Counted from the stretch's first letter, positions 9,203 to 17,781 are shown. The stretch is 64,000 nt of DNA from Maritalea mobilis (GCF_019800885.1 NZ_JAHVKE010000004.1:62001-126000), one strand, 5' to 3'. Notes: generated from the letters alone by a model not told the origin. Numbers and translations: made by a program.

Positions 9203-9409
9203 TCAGAGGAGACCTTCGCGCTGGGCCTTTTTACGCGCCAGCTTGCGGGCACGGCGGATGGCCTCGGCCTTCTCGCGTGCTTTCTTCTCCGACGGCTTTT
9301 CGTAATGCTGCTTGAGCTTCATTTCACGAAAAACGCCCTCGCGCTGAAGTTTCTTCTTCAGGGCGCGGAGTGCCTGATCGACATTGTTGTCGCGAACACT
9401 GACCTGCAT
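9203..9409 (-). CDS. rpsU: 30S ribosomal protein S21
   Basis: A 68-residue, highly basic protein matching bS21 of the small ribosomal subunit ([20 protein letters not shown] start, then [19 protein letters not shown]). It takes part in initiation on the 30S platform. Length and start agree with the family. AAGGTGG precedes the ATG by about 11 nt and lies inside a small dyad. Confidence 0.97.
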   Translation of the reverse strand: MQVSVRDNNVDQALRALKKKLQREGVFREMKLKQHYEKPSEKKAREKAEAIRRARKLARKKAQREGLL

Positions 9410-9410
9410 C

Positions 9411-9428
9411 GTGGTGTCACCACCTTTC
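9411..9428 (-). promoter_or_regulatory. Dyad overlapping the rpsU ribosome-binding site
   Basis: Read on the minus strand, GTGGTG-A-CACCAC lies between the Shine-Dalgarno and the ATG of rpsU and covers part of the AGGTG. It could be a weak mRNA hairpin or a protein site; the stem is short, so function is uncertain. Confidence 0.3.
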
Positions 9429-9524
9429 TAAGTTGAAGTTGAATGTTGAAGCAGGAGGTGGCCCTATAGCAAAGCGCTCCTATCTTGTCTAGCAAACGTA
9501 TGTCCCAGCGCAGAGGTTCCCGTC

Positions 9525-10235
9525 ATGCCCGCCACGAATAGTGAAACCGTCGACCGAATTCTCGATGCCGCGCTGATGCACGTGCCTTTCGACGGCTGGT
9601 CCGAGGCCAGTTTCCGCGCCGCCGTGTCCGATGCCGGTGTGGACAAGGCCGAGGCCGAAGCGCTGTTTCCGCGCGGCGCGGTGGATCTTGCACTGGCCTT
9701 TCATCGGCGGGGCGACGCCGCGATGGTCAAGGCGCTGAAAGCGGCTGACCTGTCGGCCATGCGCTTTCGCGACCGCGTCGCCTATGCCATCCGTCTGCGC
9801 CTTGAACTGGTCGAGGCCGACAAGGAAACCGTGCGCCGGGGTGTGACGCTCTTTGCCTTGCCGATGCACGCCGCGGACGGGGCCAAGGCGCTTTGGGACA
9901 CCGCCGATGCGATCTGGACCGCGCTTGGCGATTCCTCGGATGATCTGAACTGGTACACCAAGCGCGCAACGCTCTCGGGGGTTTACTCCGCGACGGTTCT
10001 CTACTGGCTGGGCGACCAGTCGGTCGATCATTCCGCCACCTGGTCCTTCATTGACCGCCGCATCGACGAAGTCATGCAGATCGAGACGATGAAAAAGAAG
10101 GTGCGTGAGAACAAGCTGCTCAAGCCGTTCCTCGCCGGGCCCGAATGGCTTGCGTCGCAGATCAAGGCGCCCAGCCGCATGGCGCCCCGCGACATGCCCG
10201 GCAGCTGGACCGCCCCCGACGCGCGGGAAAGCTGA
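9525..10235 (+). CDS. coq9: COQ9 family ubiquinone biosynthesis protein
   Basis: A 236-residue COQ9-type protein. COQ9 is a lipid-binding, TetR-fold-derived accessory factor for the hydroxylation steps of ubiquinone synthesis. The N-terminal helical part resembles a TetR-like start (ETVDRILDAALMHVPFDGWSEASFRAA). The C-terminal family segment is clear (DDLNWYTKRATLSGVYSATVLYWLGD). It is divergent from rpsU and followed on the same strand by a quinone oxidoreductase gene. Confidence 0.9.
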   Translation: MPATNSETVDRILDAALMHVPFDGWSEASFRAAVSDAGVDKAEAEALFPRGAVDLALAFHRRGDAAMVKALKAADLSAMRFRDRVAYAIRLRLELVEADKETVRRGVTLFALPMHAADGAKALWDTADAIWTALGDSSDDLNWYTKRATLSGVYSATVLYWLGDQSVDHSATWSFIDRRIDEVMQIETMKKKVRENKLLKPFLAGPEWLASQIKAPSRMAPRDMPGSWTAPDARES

Positions 10236-10389
10236 CCCAACCCACCCGTCGTTGCATTCAGACGCCCGGTCAGGTCTTGGCCGGGCGGTCTCATGTCATG
10301 GCGCGTCGGTTGATCTCGCCCCGCCGGGATTGCATGCGCGCCCGCCACCGTCCATCAAAGGGGGAACGGATAACGGCGAGGGGCCAGAC

Positions 10390-11373
10390 ATGACCGACAT
10401 GATGCGCGCGATCGAAATCACCGAAGCCGGCGGCCCCGAGGTGCTGAAGCCCTGCACGCGCCCCATCCCGGTGCCGCAGGCCGGCCAGATCCTGATCGAG
10501 GTGGACCATGCGGGGGTCAACCGCCCCGACGCCTTGCAACGCGCGGGCCAATATGCCCCGCCGCCGGGGGCGTCCGATTTGCCGGGCTTGGAAGCGTCTG
10601 GCCGCATCGCCGCCGTCGGCCCTGACGTGACTCGCTGGAAGGTGGGCGATGCCGTCTGCGCCCTGCTGCCGGGGGGCGGCTATGCCGAATATGTCGTGAC
10701 GCATCAGGATCACGCCCTGCCGGTGCCCGAAGGCATGGGCATGGCCGAGGCGGCGGCGCTGTGCGAAACCTTTTTCACCGTCTGGTCCAACGTCTTCATG
10801 CGCGGCGGCCTCAAGGCGGGCGAACGGTTCCTTGTCCACGGCGGCTCCTCCGGCATCGGGACGACGGCGATCCAACTGGCCAGTCATTTCGGCGCACGGG
10901 TCTTCGCGACCGCTGGCTCGGACGAGAAATGCGCCGCCTGCACCAAGCTGGGGGCCGAACGCGCGATCAACTACCGCGACGAGGATTTCGTCGAGGTGTT
11001 GAAGGCCGAGGGCGGCGCGAACCTGATCCTCGACATGGTGGGTGGCGACTACCTGCCGCGCAACGTCAAGACGCTGGCCGAGGATGGACGCCTCGTGCAG
11101 ATCGCGTTCCTGCAAGGGCCGAAGGTCGCACTGAATTTCGCGCTCGTCATGGTCAAGCGCCTGACGATCACCGGATCGACCCTGCGCCCGCAATCGGACG
11201 CCGCCAAGGCCGAGATCGCCGCGCAACTGGCCGAACATGTCTGGCCCTTGCTGGACGCGGGCCGCATCGCGCCGGTGATGGACTCGACCTTTACGCTGGA
11301 CGAGGCCGCCGAGGCCCATGCCCGCATGGAAAGCTCGGGCCATATCGGCAAGATCGTTCTGAAGGTGAAGTGA
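10390..11373 (+). CDS. NAD(P)H quinone oxidoreductase (PIG3-like MDR family)
   Basis: A 327-residue zinc-free medium-chain dehydrogenase/reductase of the quinone oxidoreductase type. It has VNRPDALQRAGQYAPPPGASDLPGLEASG near the N-terminus in outline, and the nucleotide-binding stretch VHGGSSGIGTTAIQLA (about residues 152-167). The chosen ATG at 10390 gives the usual family length; the open frame extends further upstream, but without conserved sequence. The neighbour coq9 also relates to quinones, which may be coincidental. Confidence 0.88.
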   Translation: MTDMMRAIEITEAGGPEVLKPCTRPIPVPQAGQILIEVDHAGVNRPDALQRAGQYAPPPGASDLPGLEASGRIAAVGPDVTRWKVGDAVCALLPGGGYAEYVVTHQDHALPVPEGMGMAEAAALCETFFTVWSNVFMRGGLKAGERFLVHGGSSGIGTTAIQLASHFGARVFATAGSDEKCAACTKLGAERAINYRDEDFVEVLKAEGGANLILDMVGGDYLPRNVKTLAEDGRLVQIAFLQGPKVALNFALVMVKRLTITGSTLRPQSDAAKAEIAAQLAEHVWPLLDAGRIAPVMDSTFTLDEAAEAHARMESSGHIGKIVLKVK

Positions 11374-11379
11374 GCCGCC

Positions 11380-12498
11380 TTACGCGATGAAGGGCAGGGC
11401 GGTCAGGGTGATCGCCCGCGGTCCGCCGTCCAAAGCAATACTCAACCCATCGGTGCCGTCGCCCAGATCGGCGCGCACCAGCCCGATACCAATATTCCTT
11501 GCCAGGCGCGGGGAATAGGCGATCTCGCTGACATGGCCGACGGGCTGTGCGTCTCGCATGAGGGGCAGGGGATGCTGGTTGCCGGTAACGCGATCGCCAT
11601 CGATGACCACACCCGTTACACGGCGTGTCACGCCCTCGGCCTTGATCCGCTCCAGCGCCGCGCGTCCGATGAACTCGTGCCCTGCCTCAAGGTTGACCAT
11701 CGCGCCAAACCCCATCTCGAACGGGTTGGCGGGCAGGCTCTGCCACCGCATGTCAGCGCCGTAGGAGATCAGGCCGCTTTCCAGCCGTTCGATATCGTTC
11801 GGTGCCCCCGGCCCGATGCCCCAGGGCGCGCCGGCCTCTTTCACCATCTGCCACAGCCGCGTGCCCTGCGCGCTGTCGCGCAGGTACAGCTCGACCCCGC
11901 CCTGTTTCGACCAGCCAGAGCGCGCGACGACCAGCGGGATACCGTCGAGATCCGTCTCGCGGAACTGGAAATACCGCAGGGAGCGTACCCAATCCCCGAA
12001 AAGCGCCTCGGCCACATCCATCGCCTTGGGGCCCTGGATGGCCAGCGGTGCAACGTCAGGCTCGCTCACCTCCACGTCCAGCCCACGCTCGCGCGCAATG
12101 GCCTTGGCCCACAGCGCGATGTCGCTGTCGGCGATCGAGAGCCACACGCGATCCTCGGCCAAGGGCAGCAGCACCGGATCGTTGATCAGCCAGCCGTCAT
12201 GGTCGCAAAGCGGGACATAGCGCCCTTGCCCGATCTTCGTTTTCGACAGGTCGCGCGGGGTTAGCAGTTGCGCCAGCTTTCCCGCGTCCGGCCCCAGCAA
12301 TTCCACCTGCCGCTGCGCGGCCACGTCCCACATCGCCACACCGTTGAGCAGCCGGTCATATTCGCCCGCCGGATCGCCGAAATGGCCGGGGATGAACATG
12401 TGGTTGTAGACCGAGAAGGACTGCACCCCGTCGGCAACGGTCGCTTCGAAATAGGGGGATTTGCGGATGTTCGGGCCGATATGGATGGAATAGCTCAT
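11380..12498 (-). CDS. DmdA-like GcvT-family protein (folate-dependent methyl/aminomethyl transferase fold)
   Basis: A 372-residue protein of the GcvT/DmdA family. Whole-length resemblance to dimethylsulfoniopropionate demethylase is visible: a VYNHM segment, W-D-V-A-x-x-R-Q-V, LTPRDL, a LAIQGPKA segment, ARSGWSKQGG, and a P-N-D-I-E-R-L-E-S-G-L-I-S-Y-G segment. DmdA moves a methyl from DMSP to tetrahydrofolate. Roseobacters also carry related non-DmdA GcvT paralogues with these motifs, so DMSP activity is not proven. It is the last gene of a three-gene operon, overlapping the CDP-alcohol phosphatidyltransferase stop by 4 bp. Confidence 0.8.
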   Translation of the reverse strand: MSYSIHIGPNIRKSPYFEATVADGVQSFSVYNHMFIPGHFGDPAGEYDRLLNGVAMWDVAAQRQVELLGPDAGKLAQLLTPRDLSKTKIGQGRYVPLCDHDGWLINDPVLLPLAEDRVWLSIADSDIALWAKAIARERGLDVEVSEPDVAPLAIQGPKAMDVAEALFGDWVRSLRYFQFRETDLDGIPLVVARSGWSKQGGVELYLRDSAQGTRLWQMVKEAGAPWGIGPGAPNDIERLESGLISYGADMRWQSLPANPFEMGFGAMVNLEAGHEFIGRAALERIKAEGVTRRVTGVVIDGDRVTGNQHPLPLMRDAQPVGHVSEIAYSPRLARNIGIGLVRADLGDGTDGLSIALDGGPRAITLTALPFIA

Positions 12499-13121
12499 GC
12501 GTCGTCCTGCGGGTCACTGGAGAACAGCCGATAGCCCATCAGCCAGCGCGTGCCCATGGTCACGAAACAGGCCGCCGCGAAAAGATAGGCAAGGGTCGGG
12601 AAGGCCGTGGGAAACAGGCAAAACGCGACAAGGATCGCGATGGTCTCGAACCCCTCGGTCAAGCCGCCGAGGTAGTAGATCCCCTTGGACGGATAATCCG
12701 CAGCGGTCAGCCCGCGCCGTTCCGCGATGACGGAAAAGGCGAGAAAGGAGGATCCCGTGCCCACGAAGCTGGCGATGAGGATTGCGGCAGGCAGCGCGTT
12801 TTGCGCCGGGTCCGCCAGGGCGAATCCCAGCGGGAACAGGGCGTAGAACACGAAATCGAGCGTAATATCGAGAAACGCACCGCGATCCGTCGCCGTGCCG
12901 GCCCGCGCTATGGCCCCGTCCAACCCGTCCGCCAGCCGGTTCAGCAAAAGCCCCAGCAAGGCCAGCCAGAACAGGCCCCAGGCCGCTGCCGCGACGGCCA
13001 GCAGCCCGACCGCGAACCCGGCCAGCGTGACCTGGTCTGCCCGCACCCCTTGCGCGGCCAGCCAACGCGCGGGCGGGTCCATCAGCCGCCGTTGCAGCGG
13101 CAGGAGGCGGGCGTCGATCAT
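12495..13121 (-). CDS. CDP-alcohol phosphatidyltransferase family protein
   Basis: A 208-residue integral membrane enzyme with about six hydrophobic helices. The signature DG-x2-AR-x7-G-x3-D-x3-D is seen as DGAIAR…GAFLDITLD, preceded by NRLADGLDG. Such enzymes transfer a phosphoalcohol from a CDP-activated donor, usually CDP-diacylglycerol to an alcohol acceptor. The product cannot be assigned; it is shorter than most Pss enzymes. It sits between a HAD hydrolase (4-bp gap) and the DmdA-like gene (4-bp overlap), so it is co-expressed with both. Confidence 0.85.
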   Translation of the reverse strand: MIDARLLPLQRRLMDPPARWLAAQGVRADQVTLAGFAVGLLAVAAAAWGLFWLALLGLLLNRLADGLDGAIARAGTATDRGAFLDITLDFVFYALFPLGFALADPAQNALPAAILIASFVGTGSSFLAFSVIAERRGLTAADYPSKGIYYLGGLTEGFETIAILVAFCLFPTAFPTLAYLFAAACFVTMGTRWLMGYRLFSSDPQDDA

Positions 13122-13125
13122 CGCC

Positions 13126-13836
13126 TCACCCTTGCGTCTCGATCTCGCGCACTAGGTCCACCACGGCGCCCAGATCGGAGCGTTCGGCGTAGCGCGGGTG
13201 ATCCTCGGGGGCGCTGGCGTGTTCCAACTCCCATGTCAGGCCGTGGGGGACGAACACGCCCCAGGCCCCGACCTCCAACGCGGGCAGAACGTCGGATTTC
13301 ATCGAATTGCCGATCATCATGGCGCGCTCTGCCCCGTCGCCATGGCGCGCGAAGATGGCGTGATAGGTGGTGGCGCGCTTGTCCGATACGATCTCGACCG
13401 CGTCGAACATCTCGCCCAGCCCCGATTGCGCCAGCTTGCGCTCCTGGTCCAGCAGGTCGCCCTTGGTGATCAGCACGATGCGGTGCGACTCGGACAGGGC
13501 GCGCACGGCGTCCTCAGCATGGGGCAACAGGTGGATCGGGTGGCTCAGCATCTCCTGCCCGGCGGCGAGGATTTCGGCGATCACGCTGGCGGGCACCTGT
13601 TTTTCGGTCACCTCGATGGCGGTTTCGATCATCGACAGCATGAACCCCTTGATGCCGAAGCCATAATGGCCGAGGTTGCGACGCTCGGCCTCGAGCAGGC
13701 GTGCGTGCAGGTGTTCCGGCGCGACATACTCCGCCAGCAGGTCGGCAAAGCGCGCCTGCGTCATGCGAAAGAACTGCTCGTTCTGCCAAAGCGTGTCGTC
13801 GGCGTCGAACCCGATGGTGGTCAGCGGGGATGCCAT
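13126..13836 (-). CDS. HAD-superfamily hydrolase
   Basis: A 236-residue haloacid dehalogenase-like phosphatase. Motif I is FDADDTLW (the nucleophile is the first Asp), motif II is LITKGD, and the final acidic motif is GNSMKSDVLPA. The region between motifs I and II forms a helical cap of about 90 residues. It is the first gene of the operon with the CDP-alcohol phosphatidyltransferase and the DmdA-like protein, so a phosphorylated alcohol or lipid head group is a plausible substrate, but this is inference. Confidence 0.85.
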   Translation of the reverse strand: MASPLTTIGFDADDTLWQNEQFFRMTQARFADLLAEYVAPEHLHARLLEAERRNLGHYGFGIKGFMLSMIETAIEVTEKQVPASVIAEILAAGQEMLSHPIHLLPHAEDAVRALSESHRIVLITKGDLLDQERKLAQSGLGEMFDAVEIVSDKRATTYHAIFARHGDGAERAMMIGNSMKSDVLPALEVGAWGVFVPHGLTWELEHASAPEDHPRYAERSDLGAVVDLVREIETQG

Positions 13837-13921
13837 GTTCGGCCCCTCTTTTCTGAATCGCTCACCGGCTTATATATTGCGGCCAAGCGACAGGCCATGA
13901 ACCGACCGAGGCGTGAAGCAT

Positions 13922-14260
13922 ATGCAACCCTTGCAGATGATGACGGACAAGCCCGAGAACGACGGCGAGACCACAGTCATCACCAAGACAAAGCCCAAGA
14001 CGCAGCGCCCGCCGATGTACAAGGTGCTGCTTTTGAACGATGATTACACGCCGATGGAATTCGTCGTGCACGTTCTCGAGCGGTTTTTCGGCATCGGTCA
14101 CAGCCAGGCTGTCGAGATCATGCTGACCGTTCACAAGAAGGGGGTGGCGGTCGTCGGCGTCTTTTCTTACGAGATTGCGGAAACCAAGGTGGCGCAGGTG
14201 ATGGATTTTGCCCGGCGCAACCAGCACCCGCTGCAATGCACGATGGAGAAAGAGGACTGA
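13922..14260 (+). CDS. clpS: ATP-dependent Clp protease adaptor ClpS
   Basis: A ClpS adaptor of about 112 residues, which binds ClpA and delivers N-degron substrates. The core [20 protein letters not shown] and the later [13 protein letters not shown] match the family; the NDDYTPM stretch forms the substrate pocket. Several starts are possible: GTG at 13913 and ATGs at 13922, 13937 and 13940. I took 13922 because GAGG lies about 10 bp upstream. It begins about 85 bp from the divergent HAD gene. Confidence 0.93.
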   Translation: MQPLQMMTDKPENDGETTVITKTKPKTQRPPMYKVLLLNDDYTPMEFVVHVLERFFGIGHSQAVEIMLTVHKKGVAVVGVFSYEIAETKVAQVMDFARRNQHPLQCTMEKED

Positions 14261-14279
14261 CCCCGGTCCTTCCCGCCCC

Positions 14280-15281
14280 ATGACAGACCCCCGTTGGACC
14301 CTCGCGATCGAGGCAGGCGATGTGATTCTGCCCGATGGCCCCGTTCTGGTCATGCGCGCCCGTGGCGATGCTGACTACACCGCCTTGGGCGACGTCGTGT
14401 GCGTCCAGGGATTCGCCCCCGACCACGACCGTCTTGCCGCGCGCGGCCTGGAGGTTGCGGTCGATCTGCCCGAGGATCGCCAGTTTGCCGCCGCGCTGGT
14501 GCAGATCGTCAAGGCCCGGGCCGCCACGCTGGGGGCCATTGCCGAGGCGCTGACCGCCCTGCCGCCCGGCGGTGTTCTGATGGTCGACGGTCAGAAGGAC
14601 GAAGGCATCGAGGCAACCCTGAAACAGCTTCGCGCGGTGCTCGAGATCGACGGTGTCCTGTCGAAATCGCATGGCAAGCTGGTCTGGCTGACCCGGCCCG
14701 AGACCCTGCCGGACGCCGTGATGGACTGGATCACCGAACCCACCGAGACCGAACAAGGCTACCTGACCGTGCCGGGGGGCTTCTCGGCGGACAGACCGGA
14801 TCGTGGCTCGGAGATTCTGGTGGCGCTGGTGCCACCGCTCAAGGGGCGCGTGGCCGATCTCGGTGCCGGCTGGGGCTATCTCTCGGGCGAGGTGCTGGCG
14901 GAACAGGCGGGGATCGAACGTCTCGATCTGATCGAAGCCGACCATGCGATGCTCGAGGCGGCCGAGGTCAATGTCGACGACGACCGCGCGCGCTTTTTCT
15001 GGGCCGATGCCACGCGGTTCCAGCCCGATGAGCCCTATGACGCGATCCTGTGCAACCCGCCCTTCCATGTCGGGCGAAAGGCCGATCCGGGCCTTGGGCG
15101 TGCCTTCATTGCCGCGGCTGCACGGATGCTCAAGCCCTCGGGCCGATTCTTCATGGTGGCCAACCGCCACCTGCCTTATGAAGATACGCTGAAAGCCAGC
15201 TTCGGCACGGGCCGGATGCTGGGCGAGTTGGAAGGCTACAAGATCTACGAGGCCGCCAAGCCACGGCGCGCGGCCCGCTAG
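14280..15281 (+). CDS. RsmC-like class I SAM-dependent methyltransferase
   Basis: A 333-residue protein with an N-terminal degenerate methyltransferase-like domain and a C-terminal catalytic domain. The latter has a SAM-binding VADLGAGWGYLS motif and the NPPFHVG motif typical of guanine-N2 methyltransferases such as RsmC (16S rRNA G1207) and RlmG. That domain arrangement is also RsmC-like. The ATG at 14280 lies 19 bp after clpS and was preferred over an earlier in-frame start that would run into clpS. The exact RNA target is inferred. Confidence 0.82.
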   Translation: MTDPRWTLAIEAGDVILPDGPVLVMRARGDADYTALGDVVCVQGFAPDHDRLAARGLEVAVDLPEDRQFAAALVQIVKARAATLGAIAEALTALPPGGVLMVDGQKDEGIEATLKQLRAVLEIDGVLSKSHGKLVWLTRPETLPDAVMDWITEPTETEQGYLTVPGGFSADRPDRGSEILVALVPPLKGRVADLGAGWGYLSGEVLAEQAGIERLDLIEADHAMLEAAEVNVDDDRARFFWADATRFQPDEPYDAILCNPPFHVGRKADPGLGRAFIAAAARMLKPSGRFFMVANRHLPYEDTLKASFGTGRMLGELEGYKIYEAAKPRRAAR

Positions 15282-15294
15282 CGGAGAGCACCCC

Positions 15295-16104
15295 ATGTCC
15301 CTTTCGATCCAAGGCAAGACCGCGGTCATCACCGGCGCGGCGAACGGTGTCGGGCTGGCCATTGCCCGGCATTTCATCGACCGCGGTGCGAACGTGATGT
15401 TCGCCGACCGTGACGAGGCGCGGCTGGCCGATGAATGCGGCGCGGTGGAAGACGACAAGGGGCAGGTGCGCTACTTCGCCGGTGACCTGCGCGAGAAACT
15501 GACCGTGGCGAACCTGCTTTCTGCGACCATCGACGCCTTCGACAGGATCGACATCCTGGTCAATGCCAGCCGACAGGTCCTGACGACCGACCCGCTGGAC
15601 CCGACCGACAGTTCGGTCGGCGCGCTTCTGGAACAGAACATGTTCACCGCGCTGCGCCTCAGCCAGGCAGTGGCCAAGCGCATGATCCAGCAGGCCGAAG
15701 ACGATGGCGTCGAGGAAGGGCCGATCGGCTCCATCATCAACATCTCCTCCATCGCTGCGCGCCGCACCCACCCCGACCTGATGGGGTATTCGATTTCCTG
15801 CGCGGCGCTGGACCAAGCCACCCGCAGCCTCGCTGTCGCACTGGCCCCTCACCGCATTCGGGTGAACGGCGTGGCGTTCGGCTCGCTCATGTCGGCCAGC
15901 CTGAAAGAAAGCCTGAACGAAACCGACGGTCTGCGCGAAGAGATCAAGCAATGCACGCCGATGGGCCGGATCGGCAGCGCGCGCGAAGTCGCGGCCGCGG
16001 TGCAGTTCCTTGCCTCGGACGGGGCGGGCTTCGTCACGGGCGAGGTGCTGACCGTGGATGGCGGGCGCACCCTGCTCGATAACGTCACGATCGCCGCGCA
16101 CTAG
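15295..16104 (+). CDS. Short-chain dehydrogenase/reductase lacking the catalytic lysine
   Basis: A 269-residue SDR-fold protein. The nucleotide motif GAANGVGLAIA and the catalytic-region serine in NISSIAA are present, and Y165 is in place. The usual Y-x3-K lysine, however, is cysteine (YSISCAAL, C169; codon TGC at 15799-15801), and the usual NNAG is NASR. The fold and C-terminus (FVTGEVLTVDGGRTL) are otherwise complete, so this is an intact protein with a degenerate active site rather than a pseudogene. It starts 13 bp after the methyltransferase gene and ends at a shared hairpin. Confidence 0.87.
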   Translation: MSLSIQGKTAVITGAANGVGLAIARHFIDRGANVMFADRDEARLADECGAVEDDKGQVRYFAGDLREKLTVANLLSATIDAFDRIDILVNASRQVLTTDPLDPTDSSVGALLEQNMFTALRLSQAVAKRMIQQAEDDGVEEGPIGSIINISSIAARRTHPDLMGYSISCAALDQATRSLAVALAPHRIRVNGVAFGSLMSASLKESLNETDGLREEIKQCTPMGRIGSAREVAAAVQFLASDGAGFVTGEVLTVDGGRTLLDNVTIAAH

Positions 16105-16134
16105 GCGTCGTCGCCGCGCGCCGGACCCAAAAAG

Positions 16135-16168
16135 AAACCCCCGGCACGGCACTGTGTCGGGGGTTTTT
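16135..16168. terminator. Stem-loop between SDR gene and trcR
   Basis: AAACCCCCGGCAC pairs with GTGTCGGGGGTTTTT across a short loop. The T run on the plus strand gives an intrinsic terminator for the SDR gene, and the leading A run lets it work for trcR on the minus strand too. Confidence 0.85.
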
Positions 16169-16190
16169 CGTTCTGCGAGGGACGAGGCGA

Positions 16191-16970
16191 TCAGCGCTGA
16201 TCGTCGTCCTCGTCCTCGTCGTCGTCACTGCTGTTGGGCAGGTTGAAGAGGCTGTCGGCATCCACCATCGCGCTTTTGCGATCCGTCTCGTCCTCTTCGT
16301 CGTCGGCCGTGTTGTCGCTGAGCGAGAAGGTTTCCAGCCCCGAGATCGCGCTGGGGATCTTGGGCTCGTCGGGATCGGCGGCAAGGCTCTGCTCGGTCGA
16401 GACCAGGCGGCGGCGCTCGTCGTCGGTCATGACATCGCCGTCCTTGGCGCGCTTGGCGTTGGCCTTCTGCACGGCGGCATCCAGTTCGGACTGCTTGCAC
16501 AGGCCAAGCGCCACCGGGTCGATCGGCTGGATGTTCTGGATGTTCCAGTGCGTGCGCTCGCGAATCGCCTGGATCGTCGGCTTGGTCGTCCCCACCAGCT
16601 TGGAGATCTGGCCATCGCTCAGTTCCGGGTGGAACTTGACCAGCCACAGGATCGAGGCCGGGCGGTCCTGCCGCTTGGACAGCGGCGTGTAGCGCGGGCC
16701 GCGGCGCTTTTCCTCGCCCACGGCGGCGGCGTTGAACTTCAGCTTCAGCTTGTAGGTCGGGTCGGCCTCGCCCTTGTCGATCTCTTCCTGGGTCAGCTGG
16801 TTGTTCACCAGCGGGTCGAAGCCCTTCACGCCGGTGGCCACGTCACCATCCGCGATGCCCTGCACCTCCAACTCGTGCAGGCCGCAGAAATCGCCGATCT
16901 GCTTGAAGCTGAGGGTGGTGTTGTCGACGAGCCAGACGGCGGTGGCCTTGGCCATGATGGGTTTGTTCAT
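16191..16970 (-). CDS. trcR: Cell-cycle transcriptional regulator TrcR (DUF1013)
   Basis: A 259-residue DUF1013 protein resembling TrcR of Rhodobacter. It begins MNKPIMAKATAVWLVDNT and has two helix-turn-helix-like stretches (LSFKQIGDFCGLHELEVQGI; LSDGQISKLVGTTKPTIQAI), consistent with DNA binding. The C-terminal 60 residues are strongly acidic and low in complexity, ending in a run of Asp/Glu, and are probably disordered. AAGGAG lies 7 bp before the chosen ATG at 16970. It is divergent from the RNase T2 gene. Confidence 0.85.
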   Translation of the reverse strand: MNKPIMAKATAVWLVDNTTLSFKQIGDFCGLHELEVQGIADGDVATGVKGFDPLVNNQLTQEEIDKGEADPTYKLKLKFNAAAVGEEKRRGPRYTPLSKRQDRPASILWLVKFHPELSDGQISKLVGTTKPTIQAIRERTHWNIQNIQPIDPVALGLCKQSELDAAVQKANAKRAKDGDVMTDDERRRLVSTEQSLAADPDEPKIPSAISGLETFSLSDNTADDEEDETDRKSAMVDADSLFNLPNSSDDDEDEDDDQR

Positions 16971-17102
16971 CGGATCGTCTCCTTGAGACAGAATACACGA
17001 GGAACGGGCCGTTGAAGCGGCTGCGGAGGGGCCTCCGCAATTCCTCGATTTCAGGGAAATCGGAGCGTATATAGGCCCAGACCGGGCCAGAGAAAAGAGG
17101 GA

Positions 17103-17747
17103 ATGCGCGTGCGTGGGGTTTTGTTGGCGGCGCTTCTTGCCGCGCTTCCGGTTGCCGCCGGGGCCGAAGGGGAACCGGCCGGAGAGTTCGATTACTACGT
17201 CCTGTCGCTCAGCTGGACCCCGTCCTGGTGCGCCATCGAGGGCGATGATCGCGGCAGCCCGCAATGCGACGCGGGGCAGGGCTACGGGTTCACGCTGCAC
17301 GGGCTCTGGCCGCAATACGAGGCGGGGTGGCCCAGCTATTGCCCCACGGTCGAACCGATGCCCACCCGCCGCATGACCGGCGAGATGGTCGATATCATGG
17401 GGTCTTCGGGGCTGGCGTGGCACCAGTGGCGCAAGCATGGCGTCTGCACCGGGCTGGATGCCGAGGATTACTACCGCCTGTCGCGGCTGGCTTATGACAG
17501 CGTCACACGGCCCGACCTGCTGCGCCGGCTGGATCGGGAAGTGCGCCTGCCCGCCCGCGTGATCGAAGAGGCGTTCCTGGAAGTGAACCCGGATCTGAGC
17601 GCCGACATGCTGACCGTGACCTGCCGCGCGGGCCGCGTGCAGGAGGTGCGCATCTGCCTGACGCGCGGGCTTGAGCCGCGCGTCTGCGGCGACGACGTGA
17701 TCCGCGATTGCACGCTGGAGCAGGCGATCTTCAGCCCCATGCGCTGA
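17103..17747 (+). CDS. Secreted ribonuclease T2
   Basis: A 214-residue RNase T2-family endoribonuclease with a signal peptide (cleavage after about residue 21, GAEG), so it acts in the periplasm or outside the cell. Both catalytic segments are intact: FTLHGLWPQ (CAS I) and WRKHGVCTGL (CAS II), each with its histidine. Eight or more cysteines could form the family's disulfides. The enzyme cleaves single-stranded RNA through 2',3'-cyclic phosphates, which the CpdB-like enzyme encoded at 25-27 kb could in principle process further. Confidence 0.92.
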   Translation: MRVRGVLLAALLAALPVAAGAEGEPAGEFDYYVLSLSWTPSWCAIEGDDRGSPQCDAGQGYGFTLHGLWPQYEAGWPSYCPTVEPMPTRRMTGEMVDIMGSSGLAWHQWRKHGVCTGLDAEDYYRLSRLAYDSVTRPDLLRRLDREVRLPARVIEEAFLEVNPDLSADMLTVTCRAGRVQEVRICLTRGLEPRVCGDDVIRDCTLEQAIFSPMR

Positions 17748-17781
17748 AGCCTTAGCCGCAGGGCACGCCGCCGCCCTTTGC

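Noticed and set aside
5441-12498. A complete DMSP demethylation cluster (dmdABCD)
   Set aside because: Only DmdA-like and DmdC-like relatives are present, on opposite strands and separated by unrelated genes; no DmdB or DmdD was seen.
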